Of a stretch of 64,000 bases of DNA, positions 16,917 through 25,854 are shown piece by piece (the first letter of the stretch is position 1; every line of letters begins with the position of its first letter). The notes beneath the pieces were generated by a model. That model did no database searches. It saw only the letters and a list, made by a program, of their open reading frames with translations, and was not told where the DNA came from. Origin of the DNA: Dyadobacter sp. UC 10. Its GTDB lineage: Bacteria; Bacteroidota; Bacteroidia; Cytophagales; Spirosomataceae. The position numbers and the translations under genes are program-made. The stretch covers positions 2,140,001 through 2,204,000 of the forward strand of contig NZ_VSRN01000001.1 in assembly GCF_008369915.1 (NCBI RefSeq), written 5' to 3'.

Positions 16917-17300
16917 TTAGCTCGCTCTTCTCAGCTTGGCTTCAATAGTCTGCTGGGTGTGCGGTACGATGCGCAGGCGTTCTTTGGGGATTAGCTTGCC
17001 TGTATCGATGCAGATTCCGTAAGTGCCATTTTTAATGCGGATTAACGCATTTTCGAGCTGAACCGAATACTTCTGCAAACGGGCCGCCAACTGGCTCAGG
17101 TTCTCGCGCTCACTGGCATCCGCTCCATCCTCTACGAGTTTCGCCGAACCTGCGGTGATATCGGTACCGCTGTCATTCTTCTTGCTCAATCCTCCTTTAA
17201 TATAATTCAGCTCACTCATCGTTGCATCCAACTTTCCACGAATCAGCTCTTCAAATTCCTTTAATTCTTCCTCTGAATACCTTGTGCGTTCTTCTTGCAT
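16917..17300 (-). CDS. TraR/DksA-family protein lacking the zinc cysteines
   Basis: A 127-residue protein of the DksA type, which acts in the secondary channel of RNA polymerase. An N-terminal coiled coil (about 5-90) carries DGADASERENLSQL, close to the DksA coiled-coil tip with its Asp and Ala residues. The C-terminal part NGTYGICIDTGKLIPKERLRIVPH keeps the zinc-finger frame, but only one Cys (C97) remains of the four. This is common in Bacteroidota members, so the fold is probably stable without zinc. It stands in its own unit between the bidirectional terminator and pdhB. Confidence 0.85.
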   Translation of the reverse strand: MQEERTRYSEEELKEFEELIRGKLDATMSELNYIKGGLSKKNDSGTDITAGSAKLVEDGADASERENLSQLAARLQKYSVQLENALIRIKNGTYGICIDTGKLIPKERLRIVPHTQQTIEAKLRRAS

Positions 17301-17445
17301 GATCTTAATGAAATTATGTTAATCTATATTAAGGAGCGTTTTCAAATACAAAAATACGAGTATTCCGGCTATTATGCACATTAAAAGCATGTACCCGCTT
17401 TCCTACAAGAAACTTACTAACACTGATATGAGGGACTATAACCTA

Positions 17446-17480
17446 ACAAAGCCACAACCTCTTTCAGGATATGGCTTTGT
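17446..17480 (-). terminator. Possible terminator after pdhB
   Basis: ACAAAGCCA (17446-17454) pairs with TGGCTTTGT (17472-17480), a 9-bp stem with a 17-base loop. On the minus strand the tail is TTAGGTTATAG, poor in T, so it may be a weak terminator or a 3' processing structure. Confidence 0.5.
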
Positions 17481-17497
17481 GTTTTAAAACTGTATTC

Positions 17498-18478
17498 CTA
17501 TTTGTAAAGTACCGACTTCACCGCTTCCACTACCCGCTTCACATTAGGCAATATCTCTTCGATCAAGGTTGGTGCGTAAGGCAAAGGCACGTCACGGTTC
17601 GTAACACGTACCACCGGCGCATCCATATAATCGAATGCGTGGCGCTGAATATGATAGCTTACCTCTGTTGAAATCGATGCCAAAGGCCAGGCTTCTTCTA
17701 CGATTACGCAACGGTTCGTTTTCTTTACTGATTCGATCACAGTAGCATAGTCGATCGGGCGGACCGTTCTCAAATCGATCAGTTCCACGTCGATGCCTTC
17801 TTTCTCCAGTTGAAGAATGGCCGGCATTACAACCCGTGGAATCATTTTACCGAAAGAAACAATGGTAACATCCTTTCCCTGGCGTTTGATATCAGCCTTA
17901 CCCAATGGGATCAGGTATTCTTCGTCAGGGATCTGCATTTTATCACCGTACATTACCTCGGATTCCATGAAGATAACCGGGTTATTGTCGCGGATGGATG
18001 ATTTCAAAAGTCCTTTTGCATCGTAACCGTTGGAAGGAACAACTACTTTCAGACCTGGTGTATTGGCATACCAGTTTTCAAAGTTCTGAGAGTGTTGCGC
18101 GCCCAGCTGCCCTGCATTTCCGGTTGGTCCGCGGAATACGATTGGACAACCATATTGACCGGCAGACATCGAAAGAATCTTCGCTGCGCTGTTGATGATC
18201 TGGTCGATTGCTACCAGGGAAAAGTTAAAAGTCATGAATTCGACGATCGGGCGAAGTCCGTTTCCGGCTGCTCCTACCGCGATACCCGCAAACCCAAGCT
18301 CGGCAATCGGCGTATCGATCACACGCTCCGGCCCGAATTCATCCAGCATACCCTGGCTGGCTTTATAAGCACCGTTATATTCTGCAACCTCTTCTCCCAT
18401 CAAAAAGATACTTTTGTCAAGGCGCATCTCTTCCGACATTGCGTCGCGAATGGCATCTCTGAATGCTAATTCTTTCAT
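17498..18478 (-). CDS. pdhB: Pyruvate dehydrogenase E1 component, beta subunit
   Basis: The beta half of the E1 enzyme that decarboxylates pyruvate with thiamine diphosphate and passes the acetyl group to lipoyl-E2. The 326-residue protein begins ELAFRDAIRDAMSEEM, has the FLMGEEVAEYNGAY loop with the TPP-activating Glu, the VIDTPIAELGFAGIAVGAA block, GPTGNAGQLGAQHSQ and VEEAWPLASISTEV in the C-terminal transketolase domain. The length is normal. The alpha subunit and E2 are not near, unlike most operons. A distinct fused E1 is at 38755. Confidence 0.95.
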   Translation of the reverse strand: MKELAFRDAIRDAMSEEMRLDKSIFLMGEEVAEYNGAYKASQGMLDEFGPERVIDTPIAELGFAGIAVGAAGNGLRPIVEFMTFNFSLVAIDQIINSAAKILSMSAGQYGCPIVFRGPTGNAGQLGAQHSQNFENWYANTPGLKVVVPSNGYDAKGLLKSSIRDNNPVIFMESEVMYGDKMQIPDEEYLIPLGKADIKRQGKDVTIVSFGKMIPRVVMPAILQLEKEGIDVELIDLRTVRPIDYATVIESVKKTNRCVIVEEAWPLASISTEVSYHIQRHAFDYMDAPVVRVTNRDVPLPYAPTLIEEILPNVKRVVEAVKSVLYK

Positions 18479-18685
18479 TCGTAATTGTATAATTATTTAA
18501 TCTTAGAAGAAACCTTCGCAAAAATCCAGCCAACTAAATCAACTACTTTGCCCGGTCACATTAAAAGAGGTTTGATAGACTAGTTTTCAAAACGTCTTGT
18601 AAAATTAGAGAAACAAGCCCAATTCTCAAATCTTTACAAAAAACCATTAGGTTAAATAACCCGGCTAATTTTACCCGATCGGACA

Positions 18686-19561
18686 TTAAACCGGGATTAC
18701 GTCCACTTCTACTGTGAGCGTATGTTTTCCATAGCTGAAAATGATTCCTTTTAACGGGGGCACATCACTGTAATCGCGGCCCCAGGCAGTCACAATATGC
18801 CGCTCGCCGGGCACCACATTATTGGTCGGATCAAAATCGCACCAGCCGTAATCGGGGATAAAAACAGAAATCCAGGCGTGGGAAGCGTCTGAGCCCTGCA
18901 ACTTGGGCTTTCCGGGAGGCGGCAAAGTTTCCAGGTACCCGCTCACATATCTTGCGGCAAAACCAAAACTGCGAATGCACGCGATCGCCAAATGTGAAAA
19001 ATCCTGGCAAACCCCCTTTTTAGTGGCAAGTACCTCCTCGATTGGCGTATTTACCGTTGTAAAATCGGGCACAAAGTCGAATTCAGTATAAATTTTGCGA
19101 CAAAGATTTCTGACGCATTCATAAAGCGGCATATTTTCCTGAAAACAATCCTGCGCAAATGCTGTGATTTTCTGTCCCCATTTCACCGAAGGGCTTGGCA
19201 GCATGTATTCCAGCAATGCGATTTTGAGTGATCGGTCGCTTACTTGCCGCTGCCTCGCCGCTGCACAAGTGATTTCCGAAGGCATAAATAGTGAGCCCAT
19301 ATCCTCTACGGTACGCTCCACAATAGCCGTTGTGAGCACAGTGAGCTCTTTGTGCGGCGCGTGCAATGAAAAATAATGCGTTTTGTTTCCGTAAAAATCC
19401 GTCCGTTCGACAATCTGTGAAGGGTTCGGCGTGATCTGGATATTGAAATTATTGCAGGATTGATTGGCCAATGTCCTCGGCATCAGGCAGAGCAGGCCGT
19501 GATAAGTATTTACCGCCTGCCCATATTCATACCTCGTCTTGTGTACCAGCTTATATTTCAT
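18686..19561 (-). CDS. Transglutaminase-like cysteine protease/ligase (with N-terminal bact-transglu-N domain)
   Basis: A 291-residue protein with the bacterial transglutaminase N-terminal domain (about 1-95, opening YKLVHKTRYEYGQAV) and a papain-like core: the catalytic Cys in KKGVCQDFSH (C185), then SHAW (H228) and WCDFDPTNN (D244). The upstream frame offers an earlier start (19585), but the ATG at 19561 gives the standard N-terminus. It overlaps the end of the ATP-grasp-alpha-E gene by 11 bases, so the two are co-translated. In such clusters these enzymes are thought to cut or form amide bonds in small peptides; the substrate is unknown. No signal peptide is visible. Confidence 0.88.
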   Translation of the reverse strand: MKYKLVHKTRYEYGQAVNTYHGLLCLMPRTLANQSCNNFNIQITPNPSQIVERTDFYGNKTHYFSLHAPHKELTVLTTAIVERTVEDMGSLFMPSEITCAAARQRQVSDRSLKIALLEYMLPSPSVKWGQKITAFAQDCFQENMPLYECVRNLCRKIYTEFDFVPDFTTVNTPIEEVLATKKGVCQDFSHLAIACIRSFGFAARYVSGYLETLPPPGKPKLQGSDASHAWISVFIPDYGWCDFDPTNNVVPGERHIVTAWGRDYSDVPPLKGIIFSYGKHTLTVEVDVIPV

Positions 19562-22109
19562 CCGTATCGTAATCTGCCGGTTCAAAAAAGGAATGATGCA
19601 TGATCGTATGGCTGAAATACATATTTGTCAGGCTGGTGGAAACAGAAGAAATCAGCCTGGATACTTCTGATAGTAAATTGAATAGGCCCTTCCGTTCGAA
19701 ATTCCGGTCAGTTTTACACATATCGGCCACATTCGAAAGCTTGACAAGTGTGGCGGCTTTTAACACTGACCTTTCAGCTTCATTCAGTCTGTCCCCACGG
19801 GTTGTGGTCGGGAGTTTTCCCAGATTACATTTTAATTCATCCAGCATATATACCAGCGAGTAGGGTAATGCTTTTTCAAGCAAAACCATATCCAGCATCG
19901 CTTCCACACTCAAATGCGATTTATATATCTGTCTGTAATTGACCAGCGAATGGTGATTGATCAAAGTCGCTTCTATCAATTCGTTCTCAACCGCCTGCGA
20001 ATTGATTACTCCAAAATTGGACTGTATCACACTGATCCTGGACAGGATACGCTCGATTAATTTGCCCGTTTCAAAAAGCAAAAAACTGTTATCTCGTGGC
20101 ATACTTTCGGCGATCACCCCGAGGAATGTGAACATATTGTTGAAAAGCCCGTCGAGCGTTTTCTGAATATTGTTACTGTTCATGCTCGATGCATTCCGTA
20201 TTTCGTGAAATCCGTTATCAATCAGATCCACGATCCGCCAGGTTTCCAGGTCCCACTGGTTGCGCACCGCCCCTACTGCATTCAGGAAGGCGCCGATATT
20301 CGAGGCGATAGAGCCTGGCCGGTTGGTATTGGAAATCAAATCGATGATCTCTTGATAAGGATCCCGGAAATGATCGACTTCTTCATCCAGAAATCCCGGA
20401 TAGGTCGCTGACAAGTGCGTGACAGATTGCAGTAATACCTTGATATGCTCCTGCTTGGCAGATCCGCCAAAGTTCCTGTCGAGGTTCAGTACGTTGATCG
20501 TAATATTCATAAACTTGATCACCGCCATTGTGCGCTCGCAATACCTGCCTACCCAAAAAAGGTTTTCCGCGCTGCGGCTCGGAAGCGAAACATGCTTATT
20601 CACCGACGCAGGGCTTGGCAGACTTATCTTTTCCTGGGCTTCTTCGGTTTTGTTCGAAACAATCCAAGTATCCTTCGAAAGCCCGCCATGTTGATTGGAG
20701 ATTACAAATCTGTCTTTTACAGGCGAGCTCCGCGTCAATCCGCCCTGCATCACGTAGTAACCATTTTCATCGGCTACCATAAATGCCCGCAATGCCGCGT
20801 AGCGGGGTTCTATATTTCCATTGATCAGCGAGGGTGTCGTAGAGAGGCTTACTTCCTGCTGGGCGATGAATTCGTGCGGATTCTTTAATAACATCCGCTT
20901 CACCTCCTCCTTTTCCTGATAACTTAATAGCCTGCCGTAAATGGACCTGAACTTTGTTTTCCGATTACCTTTTTTGATAATCAGCTCATCCAGGTGTTCG
21001 AGTACATAGTTCAATTCCTTGGTATGCCCGCACCACCATGTCGCTACCGAAGGCATGATCAGTTTTTCACCCAAAAAATACTGGCTAATGTTCTCCATAA
21101 ATGCCAGGAACGCATGGTTTTCCAGCACACTCGCTCCTGGTGCATTTAATACCTGCACGTTGCCCATTCTGATCGCCTGCAAAAGGCCGGGGACACCCAG
21201 CCTGGAATCTTCACGCAATTCAAGTGGATCGCACCAGTCGTCGTCGATCCGGCGCAGTATCACATCCACTTTTTGCAAACCGTCAATGGACTTAAGCCAC
21301 ACACAACCATTACGAACGAGCAGATCGTCGCCCTGTGCGAGCGTGTAACCCAGGTAGGAAGCCAGGTAAGCGTGTTCAAAATAAGCTTCGTTGCTCGGCC
21401 CGGGTGTGAGGTATACAATATTAGGAGCATCCTTGCTCTTGTCGGCAAGCCTGGAAACGGTGCTTTGCAGACTGTTAAAGTAGGGCGCAAGCTTACTTAC
21501 GTACATTCCATCTGCCAGCTCGGGCAGCAGTTTGCTCATTACAACCCGGTTTTCAAGCGTATATCCGGAGCCTGACGGGGCCTGGGTACGATTATCGACG
21601 ATCCACATCTGGCCGTCGGGACCGCGTGCCATATCGGCCGCGAATAACGTCAGCTGGTTTGTGCCAGAAACCCTGATATCGTGGCAAGGGCGGAAAAAAC
21701 CAGTATTATCAAACACAAGTTCCGCGGGAATGATACCGTCCCGCACCAGCTTTTGCGGCCCGTACAGATCTTTCAGCATCAGGTCCAGCAGCACCGCGCG
21801 CTGCTGTAATCCTTTTGCTATCTCATTCCATTCTTTCTGTTCTATTAGAAAAGGGATCGGGTCGAGCTGCCACGGCCGGTTCATCCCGTCGGGCGAGCCG
21901 TACACATTATAGGTAACCCCGTTTTCCCGCAGTTTTCCAATGATCTCCTGATTCCTGCTTTTCAGCTCTTGCAGACCCAGTTTTTCAAGTGTCGCGAAAA
22001 GTGCATTCCAGTGCGGTTTGATGTTACCGCGCAGGTCCAGCACCTCGTCATAAGAGCTCAGTCCGCTTTGATAGGATTGTAACAGGTTCACCGAAGCCTC
22101 AGTAAGCAT
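19551..22109 (-). CDS. Circularly permuted ATP-grasp ligase fused to an alpha-E domain
   Basis: An 852-residue cytoplasmic protein of two parts. Residues about 1-500 are the circularly permuted type 2 ATP-grasp domain (DUF404/DUF407): VYGSPDGMNRPWQLDPIP, then DMARGPDGQMWIVDNR, VYLTPGPSNEAYFEHAYL and VDVILRRIDDDWCDPLEL, typical of a carboxylate-amine ligase using ATP. Residues about 508-852 are the all-helical alpha-E domain (DUF403), opening SLPSRSAENLFWVGRYCERT. In many bacteria the two are separate neighbouring genes, here a fusion. It lies 30 bases after the DUF2126 gene and overlaps the second transglutaminase. Peptide ligation is inferred from family work on amidoligases; the product is unknown. 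Confidence 0.9.
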   Translation of the reverse strand: MLTEASVNLLQSYQSGLSSYDEVLDLRGNIKPHWNALFATLEKLGLQELKSRNQEIIGKLRENGVTYNVYGSPDGMNRPWQLDPIPFLIEQKEWNEIAKGLQQRAVLLDLMLKDLYGPQKLVRDGIIPAELVFDNTGFFRPCHDIRVSGTNQLTLFAADMARGPDGQMWIVDNRTQAPSGSGYTLENRVVMSKLLPELADGMYVSKLAPYFNSLQSTVSRLADKSKDAPNIVYLTPGPSNEAYFEHAYLASYLGYTLAQGDDLLVRNGCVWLKSIDGLQKVDVILRRIDDDWCDPLELREDSRLGVPGLLQAIRMGNVQVLNAPGASVLENHAFLAFMENISQYFLGEKLIMPSVATWWCGHTKELNYVLEHLDELIIKKGNRKTKFRSIYGRLLSYQEKEEVKRMLLKNPHEFIAQQEVSLSTTPSLINGNIEPRYAALRAFMVADENGYYVMQGGLTRSSPVKDRFVISNQHGGLSKDTWIVSNKTEEAQEKISLPSPASVNKHVSLPSRSAENLFWVGRYCERTMAVIKFMNITINVLNLDRNFGGSAKQEHIKVLLQSVTHLSATYPGFLDEEVDHFRDPYQEIIDLISNTNRPGSIASNIGAFLNAVGAVRNQWDLETWRIVDLIDNGFHEIRNASSMNSNNIQKTLDGLFNNMFTFLGVIAESMPRDNSFLLFETGKLIERILSRISVIQSNFGVINSQAVENELIEATLINHHSLVNYRQIYKSHLSVEAMLDMVLLEKALPYSLVYMLDELKCNLGKLPTTTRGDRLNEAERSVLKAATLVKLSNVADMCKTDRNFERKGLFNLLSEVSRLISSVSTSLTNMYFSHTIMHHSFFEPADYDTDEI

Positions 22110-22139
22110 AATTTGATAGCAGGGGATTAATACTGAAAC

Positions 22140-25100
22140 CTATTTCGATTTCCAGTATTTACGCAAATCCAGCGTATTCGGATACTCCGGATTAATTAAT
22201 TCAATAGGCGTGTCTGCCTTCATCTCTTTTTTTGTTTCCGCTACGAAACGGGAAACTGCGCCCGACGTATCTTCCTTGATCTGCACTTCCTGTCGCGAAG
22301 ACGGTGTATGTCCAAAACCCTGAAACAAGCTGATCTTGCGGGATTCTGCCTCAAATGCATTCACAGGATGCGTATCAAAAGCCCGCCCGCCGGGGTGCGA
22401 AACGAAATAGGTACATCCCCCCAATATACGGTTATTCCAGGTATCCACAATATCAAAAACCAGCGGCGCATCCGCCCCGATCGTAGGGTGCAATGCCGAC
22501 GGTGGGTTCCAGGCTTTGTACCTTATTCCGGAAATATATTCTCCCTTTATACCTGAACTCCGCAGCGGCACGCGACAACCATTACAAATCAGAATGTGCC
22601 TTCCTTCCACAAATCCGCTGATTTTGACCTGTAATCTTTCCAGTGAAGAATCTACAAAACGCGCAGTTCCCGTATTGGAAAGTTCTTCTCCCAAAACGTG
22701 CCAGGGTTCAATCCCCAGTCTGAGATCCAGCTGGATATTATCTACGGTAATTCCCCCGTAATGCGGGAAACGGAATTCAAAGAATGGATCAAACCAGGAG
22801 ATATCGAAATTGTAGCCGGCATCTTTGAGATCATTTACTACATCGACCATATCCAGGTAAGCAAAATGCGGCAGCAGGAAGCGATCGTGCAGCTCGGTAC
22901 CCCAGCGGATCAGTTTATGCTTGTAAGGGTTTTTCCAGAATTTGGCGATCAGCGCGCGGATCAGCAACGTTTGTACCAAATTCATGTGCTTGTGCGGCGG
23001 CATATCGAATGCACGGAATTCGAGGATACCCAATCTTCCCGTCGACGAATCGGGGGAATAAAGCTTGTCCATGCAAAATTCCGAACGGTGGGTATTACCG
23101 GTAATATCCACCAGCAGATTTCTGAAAATGCGGTCCACCATCCAGAAAGGCACTTCTTCGCCTTCGGGAATCTGGTCAAACGCAATCTCTACTTCATATA
23201 ATTTTTCATCCCTGCCCTCATCAATCCGGGGCGCCTGGCTGGTAGGACCTATAAACGGGCCTGCAAAAAGGTAGCTTAATGCAGGGTGATGCTGCCAGTA
23301 TGTGATCAAACTCCGCAACAGATCAGGCCGGCGCAATATCGGACTGTCCGCAGGTTTCGCGCCTCCGATCGTGACGTGGTTGCCGCCACCAGTTCCTGTG
23401 TGGCGCCCATCAACCATAAACTTATCAGTACCCAATCTTGAAAAGAAAGCCTCTTCATACAATGCACTGATATTATCAACCAGCTCCTGCCAGTTTTTAG
23501 CAGGATGAATATTCACCTCAATCACCCCGGGGTCCGGCGTCACGATCAATTTCTGAACCCGATAGTCTGAAGGTGTCGGATACCCTTCAATGCGTACCGG
23601 CATTTGCAGCTTCTCGGCAGTAGCTTCTATGGAGGCAATCAGATCGAGATAATGTTCCAGATAATCAATAGGTGGCAGGAAAACATAGATAATCCCATCC
23701 CGCTCTTCCACACAAATCGCCGTCTTCACAATAGGAACATCAAACAATAAACCTTCCTCCCTTCCTCCATCCTCCCTTTCTCCCCTACCAGAAGGTAGCT
23801 CGTAAGCCGGTGCAACGGAGCCATATCGATTTTGTACAGCCGATTTATAATCTCCCAACGTAGGCAAATCTTCAAATAGACTTCTTTCGACGGGCATTTC
23901 GCGGCGCGCTTTGGCTACTTCGGGCAATGCTTTTAAGGGCAGCCGGTACCCCATCGCCGAATTTCCGGGAATCAGAAAGCAGTTATTTCTCCTGAACTGC
24001 CACACAGAACTTGTCCAGTGACTGCCTTTTTCGTCCCATTTAACCGGCAAAACAAAACCAGCGGGATTGTTCAGACCTCTTTCCAGCACTTTGGCCAATG
24101 TTCTTCTTTCAATGGAATCTTTGAGGTTAACCTTTAAGGGATCCACATTAAGCGGGAGTTTGCCTTCCTCCATTGCCCAGTAAATAGGGTCTTCGTAAGC
24201 GGGAGTAATATTGTTGGTATCAATACCAAGATACTTTGAAAGCTCGGTTGTAAAAGCCTCCGCATCCTGGAAAGTATATTTGGCCTGACCTTCCTTGGCT
24301 ACCAGCTCATCGTTGCGCCAAATCGGCACGCCATCGTTTCTCCAGTACAATGCATATTGCCAGCGGGGAAACTGCTCGCCCGGGTACCATTTACCTTGCC
24401 CAAAATGCAGCAGCCCGCCGTGTGCGAAGCGTTTTTTCAATCTAAGGGAAAGGTCATACGCAAGCTGCCGCTTCATAGGTCCGTCGGCCGCAGTGTTCCA
24501 TTCTGGAGATTCGAAATCGTCGATGGAAATAAAGGTAGGCTCGCCACCCATGGTAAGACGCACGTCGCCTTCCTGCAAATCTTTCTCCACATCATGCCCT
24601 ACCTGCATTACAGAAGCCCATTGTTCTTCGGTGTAGGGTTTGGTTACGCGTGGATCTTCATGTATCCTGTAAACTTTGTTATCAAATTCAAAAGTAACCT
24701 GTGCCACGTCGGTTGCTCCTGAAACAGGAGCGGCGCTGGCGTAATCCGGTGTGCAGCAGAGTGGAATATGTCCTTCGCTGGCAAATAGCCCGGAAGTAGG
24801 ATCCAGCCCGATCCAGCCTGCGCCGGGCACATAAGCTTCCGTCCAGGCGTGGAGATCCGTAAAATCCGCTTCGGGGCCTGAGGGACCATCGAGCGATTTC
24901 ACATCCGAGGTCAATTGCACGAGGTACCCCGACACAAAACGCGCCGCAATGCCCAAATGCCGCAAAACCTGGACCAGCAGCCAGGCCGAATCCCGGCAGG
25001 AACCGCTTTGAATATTCAGCGTACTTTCGCAGGTTTGCACACCTGCTTCCATGCGGATATTATAATGTATTGCTTTGTAAAGTTCCTGGTTCAAATGCAC

Positions 25101-25538
25101 CAGGAAATCAACAGTCTTGATATTCCAATTAATCCTCGCCTTTTCGACAAAATTCATCAGCAGCGGCCCGGATTCTCTGGGTTCGAGGTAAGGCCCGAGC
25201 TCCATTTTTAGCGTCGGCTCGTACTGAAAGGGGAACATGTCCGCATATTCTTCCACAAAGAAATCGAAAGGATTGATCACCTGCATTTTGGCTATCACCT
25301 CAACATCAATGCTTAACTCTGTTGTTTTTTCCGAAAAAACGACACGGGCCTGATAGTTACCGAAAGGATCCTGCTGCCAGTTTATAAAATGGTTTTCGGG
25401 AGAGATTTTCAGGGAATAACCTTCAATAGGTGTGCGGGAATGTGGAGCGGGGCGAAGTCGGAAAATATGCGGTGAAAGTGAAACACTCCGGTCGAACTTA
25501 TATTTCGTCTTATGCGAAATTGCAACTTTTATAGCCAT
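22140..25538 (-). CDS. Transglutaminase-DUF2126 fusion protein
   Basis: A 1132-residue cytoplasmic protein. The N-terminal 300 residues are a transglutaminase with bact-transglu-N domain: HKTKYKFDRSVSLSPH at the start, catalytic Cys in QSGSCRDSAW (C181), DLHAWTEAYV (H230) and GLDPTSG (D246). The remaining 800 residues are DUF2126 (RLTMGGEPTFISIDD, GLLHFGQGKWYPGEQFPRW, TGTGGGNHVTIGG, LEFRAFDMPPH), which has been linked to glutamine-synthetase-like amide ligases. A low-complexity, GR/E-rich stretch at about 573-598 (GRGEREDGGREEG) interrupts a less conserved region. It is the first gene of the three-gene unit. Confidence 0.92.
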   Translation of the reverse strand: MAIKVAISHKTKYKFDRSVSLSPHIFRLRPAPHSRTPIEGYSLKISPENHFINWQQDPFGNYQARVVFSEKTTELSIDVEVIAKMQVINPFDFFVEEYADMFPFQYEPTLKMELGPYLEPRESGPLLMNFVEKARINWNIKTVDFLVHLNQELYKAIHYNIRMEAGVQTCESTLNIQSGSCRDSAWLLVQVLRHLGIAARFVSGYLVQLTSDVKSLDGPSGPEADFTDLHAWTEAYVPGAGWIGLDPTSGLFASEGHIPLCCTPDYASAAPVSGATDVAQVTFEFDNKVYRIHEDPRVTKPYTEEQWASVMQVGHDVEKDLQEGDVRLTMGGEPTFISIDDFESPEWNTAADGPMKRQLAYDLSLRLKKRFAHGGLLHFGQGKWYPGEQFPRWQYALYWRNDGVPIWRNDELVAKEGQAKYTFQDAEAFTTELSKYLGIDTNNITPAYEDPIYWAMEEGKLPLNVDPLKVNLKDSIERRTLAKVLERGLNNPAGFVLPVKWDEKGSHWTSSVWQFRRNNCFLIPGNSAMGYRLPLKALPEVAKARREMPVERSLFEDLPTLGDYKSAVQNRYGSVAPAYELPSGRGEREDGGREEGLLFDVPIVKTAICVEERDGIIYVFLPPIDYLEHYLDLIASIEATAEKLQMPVRIEGYPTPSDYRVQKLIVTPDPGVIEVNIHPAKNWQELVDNISALYEEAFFSRLGTDKFMVDGRHTGTGGGNHVTIGGAKPADSPILRRPDLLRSLITYWQHHPALSYLFAGPFIGPTSQAPRIDEGRDEKLYEVEIAFDQIPEGEEVPFWMVDRIFRNLLVDITGNTHRSEFCMDKLYSPDSSTGRLGILEFRAFDMPPHKHMNLVQTLLIRALIAKFWKNPYKHKLIRWGTELHDRFLLPHFAYLDMVDVVNDLKDAGYNFDISWFDPFFEFRFPHYGGITVDNIQLDLRLGIEPWHVLGEELSNTGTARFVDSSLERLQVKISGFVEGRHILICNGCRVPLRSSGIKGEYISGIRYKAWNPPSALHPTIGADAPLVFDIVDTWNNRILGGCTYFVSHPGGRAFDTHPVNAFEAESRKISLFQGFGHTPSSRQEVQIKEDTSGAVSRFVAETKKEMKADTPIELINPEYPNTLDLRKYWKSK

Positions 25539-25854
25539 AGTTGGAGTATTACAATAATCAAAATTAATTTGGTATTCAGGAGTACCCTTTGTTGTAAAAA
25601 AACGGATTATAGTCGTTTTTCAAAATATATTCCGGCATTAAATAATTTATACAAAATTTTATTCTCAATCAATATTCAAAGGAAAGCACATCTTTTCAAA
25701 AAAGGTGTGACGCAAGGCATAATCAGCAGAACGCGCATTGCTATCAATTCATTCCAAAACAAATGATCCACAAATAACCTGCCTACGCTGATATTTCTTT
25801 CAAAAGTTGCGTAATTCGCCTTCATCCTGACCATTATCTATTATAAATTTCAAA
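25539..25854. other. Non-coding gap between the amidoligase operon and proC
   Basis: This 316-base AT-rich gap separates two divergent transcripts. I see no convincing small gene and no strong hairpin with a T tract. On the minus strand TAATTTTG at 25566-25559 matches TAnnTTTG and would place a start about 20 bases before the DUF2126 ATG. No matching element was found in front of proC. Confidence 0.4.
25559..25566 (-). promoter_or_regulatory. Candidate -7 element for the transglutaminase/ATP-grasp operon
   Basis: Minus-strand TAATTTTG fits TAnnTTTG and lies 21 bases before the ATG at 25538. A TTG at the -33 distance is not obvious. Confidence 0.35.

Noticed and set aside
18479..18685. Search for tRNA or small RNA between pdhB and the transglutaminase gene
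   Set aside because: No cloverleaf, T-loop sequence or strong hairpin was found; only weak CCCGG/CCGGG pairing.
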